Part shown: positions 60,288 through 64,000 of the stretch, one piece after another
Position numbering within the stretch: the first letter of the stretch is position 1
Layout of the letters: the number at the start of each line of letters is the position of its first letter
Origin: Planctomycetota bacterium
GTDB lineage: Bacteria; Planctomycetota; UBA1135; GCA-002686595
DNA length: 64,000 nucleotides
Reading direction: 5' to 3'
Assembly: GCA_020638835.1 (NCBI GenBank)
Contig: JACKHV010000001.1
Location: forward strand, 1,054,001-1,118,000
Position numbers and translations under genes: made by a program
Notes under the pieces: generated by a model
Told to the model about the DNA's origin: nothing
Databases searched by the model: none
The model's input: only the letters and a program-made list of their open reading frames with translations

Positions 60288-60373
60288 GCCCCCGTGGTGG
60301 AATTGGACTACACACTCCGTTTGCAGCGGAGCGGCTTCTCACGGCCTTGCGGGTTCGAGTCCCGCCGGGGGCA
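60288..60373 (+). tRNA. Class II leucine-type tRNA with alanine anticodon UGC
   Basis: The 86 nt fold into a perfect cloverleaf. Acceptor GCCCCCG pairs with CGGGGGC (60288-60294, 60366-60372), discriminator A60373. D stem GTG/CAC has an 11 nt loop GAATTGGACTA. Anticodon stem CTCCG/CGGAG has loop TTTGCAG, so the anticodon is TGC at 60322-60324. The variable arm is 17 nt and the T stem GCGGG/CCCGC has loop TTCGAGT. Arm by arm the lengths match E. coli tRNA-Leu, including A73 and the long variable arm. Pair 3:70 is C:G, not the G:U needed by AlaRS. CCA is not encoded. It lies within the transposon, 9 bp after the third TA-unit gene. Confidence 0.9.
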
Positions 60374-60438
60374 CCCCACAGCGTCACATCTCACCCTGTC
60401 CAACCCACACGGGGGCGCAGACGTTCTAGGATAACAGC

Positions 60439-60600
60439 ATGACATCGGCAAGAGAGCCCCAGGACCCTGAATCCAAGCCCGAGCCCAAGAAGCGCGGTCC
60501 CAAGCCTGAGCGCCTGGTGATCGACGAGGCGGACGCAGAGGCGGCGCTGGACCGGCTGCTAGGCAAGAAGCCCAAGCCGAAGAGCGAGGACGCGGACTAG
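60439..60600 (+). CDS. 53-residue Lys/Pro-rich small protein
   Basis: Too short for most gene callers: ATG 60439 to TAG 60600. It reads MTSAREPQDPESKPEPKKRG, then PKPERLVIDEADAEAALDRL and LGKKPKPKSEDAD. The PKKRGPKPE and KKPKPK patches are basic and proline-rich; a short helix (EADAEAALDRLLG) lies between them. It starts 65 bp after the tRNA and ends 43 bp before the right terminal repeat. Codon use is strongly coding-like (GAG, GCG, CTG). Could bind nucleic acid, inferred only from charge. Confidence 0.6.
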   Translation: MTSAREPQDPESKPEPKKRGPKPERLVIDEADAEAALDRLLGKKPKPKSEDAD

Positions 60601-60643
60601 CGCGGAGCGAGCGTCTATCGGCCCCTGGCCGAGCTGGGCGGGG

Positions 60644-60664
60644 TTTCAACAGCTACACACTCCC
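60644..60664 (-). repeat. Right terminal inverted repeat of the transposon
   Basis: On the minus strand this begins GGGAGTGTGTAG and ends CTGTTGAAA, matching the left end at 56451-56471 at 20 of 21 positions. It marks the outer right boundary before the target duplication. Confidence 0.85.
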
Positions 60665-60825
60665 GCGCGACGCGCCAGCAACCTGCAACCCCCGGGCAGC
60701 TCACGCCGAGGCGCGAAGAAGAACGAACCACGACTTCGCGCGGCCGACGGATCAAGACTGGCGTCGACCGTTTGGCTCCAGAGGAGAACTCCGACCGGCC
60801 TTCGGCTGAGAGCGGTTGGTCAGTC
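60665..60825 (+). repeat. Right half of dispersed repeat copy D
   Basis: After one base, CGCGACGCG repeats the left target site. Then AGCAACCTGC, CCCCCGGGCAGCTCACGCC, GCGCGAAGAAGAACGAACCA, GCGGCCGACGGATCA and GTCGACCG continue the consensus of copy B, and the degenerate hairpin CGGCCTTCGGCTG (60796-60808) ends it 11 bp past the sulfatase stop. Joined to 56401-56450 this rebuilds one full repeat. Confidence 0.75.
60666..60674. repeat. Target-site duplication, right copy
   Basis: CGCGACGCG, identical to 56442-56450 outside the left transposon end and to 34983-34991 in the uninterrupted repeat. Confidence 0.75.
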
Positions 60826-62190
60826 TTCAGAAGGCAAGCGGGTCGAGTCGGTGTAGCCGAGGGACTCGAGGCTGCGAAGGGTCGCTTCGCGTTCGGCGTG
60901 AGAGGTCGGGCCGAGGTCGAGCCAGTCGAGGCGGCGGGTCCGTTGGCCGGCGGTGCGGCTCGCGCGGCGGCGGTCGAGGAGGGTTCGGAGGAGCTCGGGG
61001 TCGAGTGGGAGGGGGCGCTGTTCGGTGGGGTCGGTGCGGAGGTCGTAGGTGGTGCCCGTCGCCGGCGCGTCCGAGTGGAGTTCGAGGATGGCGGCGTGGG
61101 TGTCGGTGCGCAGCGCAATGCGGTCGGGGCCGTAGAGGGTCGTTGCGGAGTAGGCTGTGCCGCCTCCCTCGTCGTTCCAGTCGGAGGTCGAGGCGTGGAA
61201 TCTCGTCGGTACGTCGAGCTCGAGGGACTCGAGGAGGAGGCGACCCAGGTCGCGCGTCGAGACGACGCCGCTGTGGTCCAAGTCGCCGGGCGCGAGCTTG
61301 TCGCGCGAGATCCAGAGCGGCACGTGCGTCAGTTCGGTGTGCAGGCCGTGACCGTGCTCGAAGGCCTCGTGCTCGTAGAACTCCTCACCGTGGTCGGCGG
61401 TCATGGCGAAGAGCAGGTCGTGGAAGCGCCCGCTCTGGAGGAAGTGATCCCACAGGCGATGCGTCGCTTGCAGCGCGGCGAGGGCTTCGCGTTCGTAGAG
61501 GGTGCGCACGCGGCGGAGTTCGTCGGGGCTCGGGCCGCCCTGTTCCTCGAGCGCGCGCAGCTCGGCGAGGGTGACGGGAGGCGTGCTCGCGTCGCTCAGC
61601 TCGACCGGGTCGTAATCGAGGTGCGGGTCGAAGATGTGCACGAACAGGAAGAGGTCTTCGCTGCGCGCCTCCTCGGCGTAGCGGATCGCGCGGACCACGG
61701 TCTCCTCCGCGCGGCGCAGGGTGCGGTTGTAGGCGTGCTCGTGGTCGTAGACGTCGAAGCCGCGGTCGAGTCCGAGTGAAGGGCTGAGGAAGGCGGCGTT
61801 CGTCACCGCGACGGTGCGGAAGCCCTGAGCCCGGAAGCTCTCCGCCAGCGTCGTCACGTCCGGGCTGAGCGGTGCGAGCAAGGTGGCCTTGCCGTGTGCG
61901 TGGTGGACCTCCGGGTCGACGCCGGTCAGCAAGGACGCGACCGACGGCAGCGTCCAACCGGCGCTCGAGTAGGCGCGGGTGAAGCGTGCGCACCCGTGAC
62001 TCGATGCGTCCGCCCACGGGTTGACCTCGCCGGCGAGTCGCTCCGCATACGCCGTGTCGGCGCGCAGCGTGTCGACGACGACGAGCACGACGACGGAATT
62101 CGGGCGTCCGGACTTGCGCAGCGCGAGGATCAGCCAGGTGGCGACGGCGAGGAACGCGACGGTCGCGAGGACGGAGCAGGGGCGCCGCAT
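60820..62190 (-). CDS. Sulfatase/alkaline-phosphatase-superfamily membrane-anchored hydrolase
   Basis: This 456-residue protein has an N-terminal membrane anchor at about residues 7-24. The metal-binding start is VVVLVVVDTLRAD near residue 33. In the position of the sulfatase active-site C/S-x-P-S-R there is Thr80-Leu-Pro-Ser-Val84, so the residue converted to formylglycine is missing. Downstream it keeps the metal motif MTADHGEEFYEH near residue 262 and HGLHTELTHVPL. It therefore belongs to the superfamily but is unlikely to be a formylglycine-type sulfatase. A Thr nucleophile, as in phosphoglycerol or phosphoethanolamine transferases and phosphodiesterases, fits better. Monocistronic, minus strand, 46 bp after argJ. 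Confidence 0.88.
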   Translation of the reverse strand: MRRPCSVLATVAFLAVATWLILALRKSGRPNSVVVLVVVDTLRADTAYAERLAGEVNPWADASSHGCARFTRAYSSAGWTLPSVASLLTGVDPEVHHAHGKATLLAPLSPDVTTLAESFRAQGFRTVAVTNAAFLSPSLGLDRGFDVYDHEHAYNRTLRRAEETVVRAIRYAEEARSEDLFLFVHIFDPHLDYDPVELSDASTPPVTLAELRALEEQGGPSPDELRRVRTLYEREALAALQATHRLWDHFLQSGRFHDLLFAMTADHGEEFYEHEAFEHGHGLHTELTHVPLWISRDKLAPGDLDHSGVVSTRDLGRLLLESLELDVPTRFHASTSDWNDEGGGTAYSATTLYGPDRIALRTDTHAAILELHSDAPATGTTYDLRTDPTEQRPLPLDPELLRTLLDRRRASRTAGQRTRRLDWLDLGPTSHAEREATLRSLESLGYTDSTRLPSED

Positions 62191-62236
62191 GCGCGCAGCT
62201 TAGCCGATCGCTCGGGCGCGCCGCGCCGGCGCCGCA

Positions 62237-63394
62237 CTACGTCCGATAGTCCGCGTTGATCGACACGTACTCCGCCGTCAAGTCGCAGGTCCAGACGTCG
62301 GCGGTCGCGGTGCCGGCGGCGAGGTCGATCGAGAGCATCACTTCGGCCTCGTCGGCGAGGTAGCGCGCGGCGGCGCCCTCGTTCGCGGGGTGCGGGCGGC
62401 CGTCGGCGAAGACGACGGAGCTGCCGACTTTGACGAGCGCGCGCTCGGCCGGGAAGGGGATGCCAGCGCGTCCGGCGGCGCTCAGGATGCGGCCCCAGTT
62501 CGGATCGCGTCCGGCGACGGCGGTCTTCACCAGGGGGCTCGTCGCGATCACGCGGCCGACGAGCGCGGCGGCGTCCTCGGTCGGCGCGCCGGAGACGCGA
62601 ACGGTGATCAGGCGCGTCGCGCCCTCGCCGTCCTTCGCGATCAGGCGCGCGAGCTCGCCGCTGATCGAGTTCAGGGCATCGCCGAGCAGCGCGGTCGGGC
62701 CGGCTCGCTCGCTCGACCAGAGCAGCACGGTGTCGTTCGGGGAGGTGTCGCCGTCGACGGTCATGCGCTGGAAGCTCTTGCGGTTCGCGGCGCTGAGCAG
62801 TTCGTGCGCGTCGTCTCCGAGCGCGGCGTCGGTGAAGAGGTAGGCGAGCATCGTCGCCATGTCGGGGTGGATCATGCCCGAGCCCTTCGCGACGCCGACG
62901 AGGCTCGTCTCGCCGAGCTTGCGCGTCGCGCGCTTCTCGGTCGTGTCGGTCGTCATGATCGCGCGGTTGAAGTCCTGCGCGCCGTCCGCGGACAGCGCGT
63001 CGAACAGCTGCGGCACGGCGTCGAGCATCTTGGCGAGCGGCAGGCGCGCGCCGATCACGCCGGTGCTCATCACGAGCACCTCGTGCGCGGGGCACTCGAG
63101 GCGCTCGGCGATGGCCTCGGCCAGGCGGTGTGCGTCGTCGACGCCCGCCGTGCCGGTCGCGCAGTTCGCGTTGCCCGAGTTGACGAGCAGCGCGCGCACG
63201 CGGCCGCCGGACTGGGCGAGGTGTTCGCGGCAGACCGTGACGTGCGCTCCAACGAGCTGGTTGCGCGTGAAGAGCGCGGCGGCGGGGCCGGCCTCCTCGA
63301 GCGCGACGAGCGCGAAGTCGTGTCCCCCGCGCTTCTTGATGCCGGCGGCGATCCCCGCGGCGCGGAAGCCGCGCGGAAGGGGCGTCGTCGTCAC
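62237..63394 (-). CDS. argJ: Bifunctional glutamate N-acetyltransferase/amino-acid acetyltransferase ArgJ
   Basis: The GTG at 63394 overlaps the stop of the preceding acetyltransferase gene (GTGA) and gives 385 residues; the open frame upstream lies inside that gene. The self-cleavage site is present as GMIHPDMA-TML with the nucleophile Thr181, at which the precursor splits into alpha and beta chains. LLVNSGNANCATG, VMSTGVIG and the closing segment CDLTAEYVSINADYRT are also typical of ArgJ. It recycles the acetyl group from N-acetylornithine to glutamate in arginine synthesis. Confidence 0.95.
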   Translation of the reverse strand: MTTTPLPRGFRAAGIAAGIKKRGGHDFALVALEEAGPAAALFTRNQLVGAHVTVCREHLAQSGGRVRALLVNSGNANCATGTAGVDDAHRLAEAIAERLECPAHEVLVMSTGVIGARLPLAKMLDAVPQLFDALSADGAQDFNRAIMTTDTTEKRATRKLGETSLVGVAKGSGMIHPDMATMLAYLFTDAALGDDAHELLSAANRKSFQRMTVDGDTSPNDTVLLWSSERAGPTALLGDALNSISGELARLIAKDGEGATRLITVRVSGAPTEDAAALVGRVIATSPLVKTAVAGRDPNWGRILSAAGRAGIPFPAERALVKVGSSVVFADGRPHPANEGAAARYLADEAEVMLSIDLAAGTATADVWTCDLTAEYVSINADYRT

Positions 63395-63936
63395 AGGGCG
63401 GCTCCCGCCGAACGCGGCGACGGCAGGGCGCTGAGCGGGACCGACAGCGGTCCGCGCAAGTGGATCTCCGCTTCGTCGGAGAGCACGAGGCGCATGGCGA
63501 TCTCGTCGCACGCGTGGAACTTGGGGCAGTTCAAGCAGTCGCCGAACACCTTGTGTGGGAGCGAGGCGTGCTCGACGCGCTCGAACTTCAGGCGCTCGAA
63601 GAATCCGGGGACGTAGGTGAACGCGATGACGCGCGCGATGCCGAGGCTCTTCGCTTCGGTGATCAGGAACTCCGCCATCTGCTTGCCGAGGCCGCGGCCC
63701 TGCGCATGGTCCTTGACCGCGATCGAGCGGATCTCGGCGTGGTCCGACCAGACGATGTGCAGCGCGGCGCAGCCGAGGAACTGACCGTCCTCCTCGATGA
63801 CGATGAAGTCGCGCAGGTTCTCGATCACGGACGCCGGCGAACGGGGAAGCATGACTTCCTTCTTCGCGAGCGCGTTGACGAGCTCGAGGATCGAGGCGGA
63901 ATCGGCGACGCGCGCTTTGCGGATCAGTGTTGCCAT
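63391..63936 (-). CDS. argA: N-acetylglutamate synthase-type GNAT acetyltransferase
   Basis: This 181-residue protein starts at ATG 63936, inside the end of argH. It has a single GNAT domain: LIRKARVADSASILELVNALA, the acetyl-CoA loop DHAQGRGLGKQMAEFLI near residue 78, and the terminal strand EIAMRLVL. A small cysteine patch, FGDCLNCPKFHACDE, follows at about residues 130-144; Cys133, Cys136 and Cys142 could bind a metal. This lone-GNAT form, without the kinase-like domain of E. coli ArgA, is the one found joined to or next to ArgH in several phyla. Role: first committed acetylation of glutamate. Confidence 0.88.
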   Translation of the reverse strand: MATLIRKARVADSASILELVNALAKKEVMLPRSPASVIENLRDFIVIEEDGQFLGCAALHIVWSDHAEIRSIAVKDHAQGRGLGKQMAEFLITEAKSLGIARVIAFTYVPGFFERLKFERVEHASLPHKVFGDCLNCPKFHACDEIAMRLVLSDEAEIHLRGPLSVPLSALPSPRSAGAAL

Positions 63937-64000
63937 GAGTCGAGGCGATCTTTCCAGCGAGAGACTTCGGCGGCGACGCGCGACGGCGCGGTGCCTCCCA
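63924..64000 (-). CDS. argH: Argininosuccinate lyase, C-terminal end only
   Basis: Only the last 24 codons are in the window: GGTAPSRVAAEVSRWKDRLD then SWQH and TGA at 63926-63924. GGTAPSRV is the conserved C-terminal motif of argininosuccinate lyase. The stop overlaps the start of the acetyltransferase gene by 13 bp, so argH-argA-argJ form a coupled arginine operon. The rest of the gene lies beyond 64000. Confidence 0.88.
   Translation of the reverse strand, partial: GGTAPSRVAAEVSRWKDRLDSWQH

Larger units (their letters stand above)
56450..60665. mobile_element. IS1595-family transposon with passenger genes, toxin-antitoxin unit and tRNA
   Basis: The element is bounded by inverted repeats at 56451-56471 and 60644-60664 (20 of 21 bases identical, outer end GGGAGTGTGTAG) and by the duplicated target CGCGACGC(G). 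It carries eight genes: a 187-residue membrane protein, a 67-residue protein, the transposase (minus strand), a HigB-like toxin, a HigA-peptidase antitoxin, a 156-residue protein, a tRNA and a 53-residue protein. Its base use is visibly less GC-rich than the flanks, with more A/T at third positions, as expected for acquired DNA. It sits inside one copy of a chromosomal repeat between rodA and the sulfatase gene. Confidence 0.85.

Noticed and set aside
60288..60373. Calling the tRNA simply tRNA-Ala
   Set aside because: The anticodon alone supports Ala. The long variable arm, Leu-type D loop and C3:G70 pair contradict it.

Overview
The window is a 64 kb stretch of a very GC-rich bacterial chromosome, with strong G/C preference at third codon positions and many false long antisense ORFs. 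It is densely packed. Within operons most genes overlap by the 4-base stop/start form (ATGA, GTGA or TTGA), and GTG and TTG starts are frequent. Gene content (YfhO-type proteins, glycan clusters with sulfotransferase and asparagine synthetase, a sulfatase-fold enzyme, two-protein RND pump, mre/rod locus) suits a Gram-negative-type bacterium such as a member of Planctomycetota or a relative. That placement is inference; there is no rRNA or other taxonomic marker here.

Layout. 1-2098: two paralogous multi-pass membrane proteins, the first cut by the window edge. 2164-13837 (minus): one tightly packed exopolysaccharide operon with flippase, polymerase, glycosyltransferases, asparagine synthetase, sulfotransferase, an unknown beta-propeller-like protein, a methyltransferase and a heparinase-fold lyase. 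14099-17949: the initiating sugar-phosphate transferase, convergent with two methyltransferases and an FAD oxidoreductase. 17981-20632: an OmpR-type two-component pair. 20921-30596: two YfhO-like glycosylation proteins flanking an O-antigen-ligase/TPR protein and the housekeeping set ribH-nusB-ftsY. 30559-34742 (minus): a sugar-lipid module of GT2, SDR, DegT aminotransferase, GtrA and methyltransferase. 34743-35713: a non-coding stretch with two copies of a dispersed repeat. 35714-44063 (minus): membrane-fusion protein plus two RND subunits. 44143-47129: moeA and lnt. 47452-56377: two small membrane-anchored proteins, then mreB-mreC-mreD-PBP2-rodA, the rod-shape elongation machinery. 60820-64000 (minus): a sulfatase-fold protein, then argJ, an ArgA-type acetyltransferase and the end of argH.

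The most notable region is 56450-60665. A 4.2 kb IS1595-family transposon has inserted into one copy of the dispersed repeat. Its ends are 21 bp inverted repeats (20/21 identical) flanked by an 8-9 bp target duplication. Joining the two flanks restores the same repeat seen uninterrupted at 34940-35265. The transposon carries two small genes (one membrane protein), a DDE transposase with a zinc ribbon, a HigB-like toxin with a HigA antitoxin fused to a zinc-peptidase domain, a third co-transcribed gene, a 53-residue Lys/Pro-rich protein, and a tRNA. The tRNA has an exact leucine-type class II architecture but carries the alanine anticodon UGC and lacks the G3:U70 alanine identity pair. A mobile, potentially codon-reassigning tRNA beside a toxin-antitoxin unit is the best candidate here for an undescribed system.
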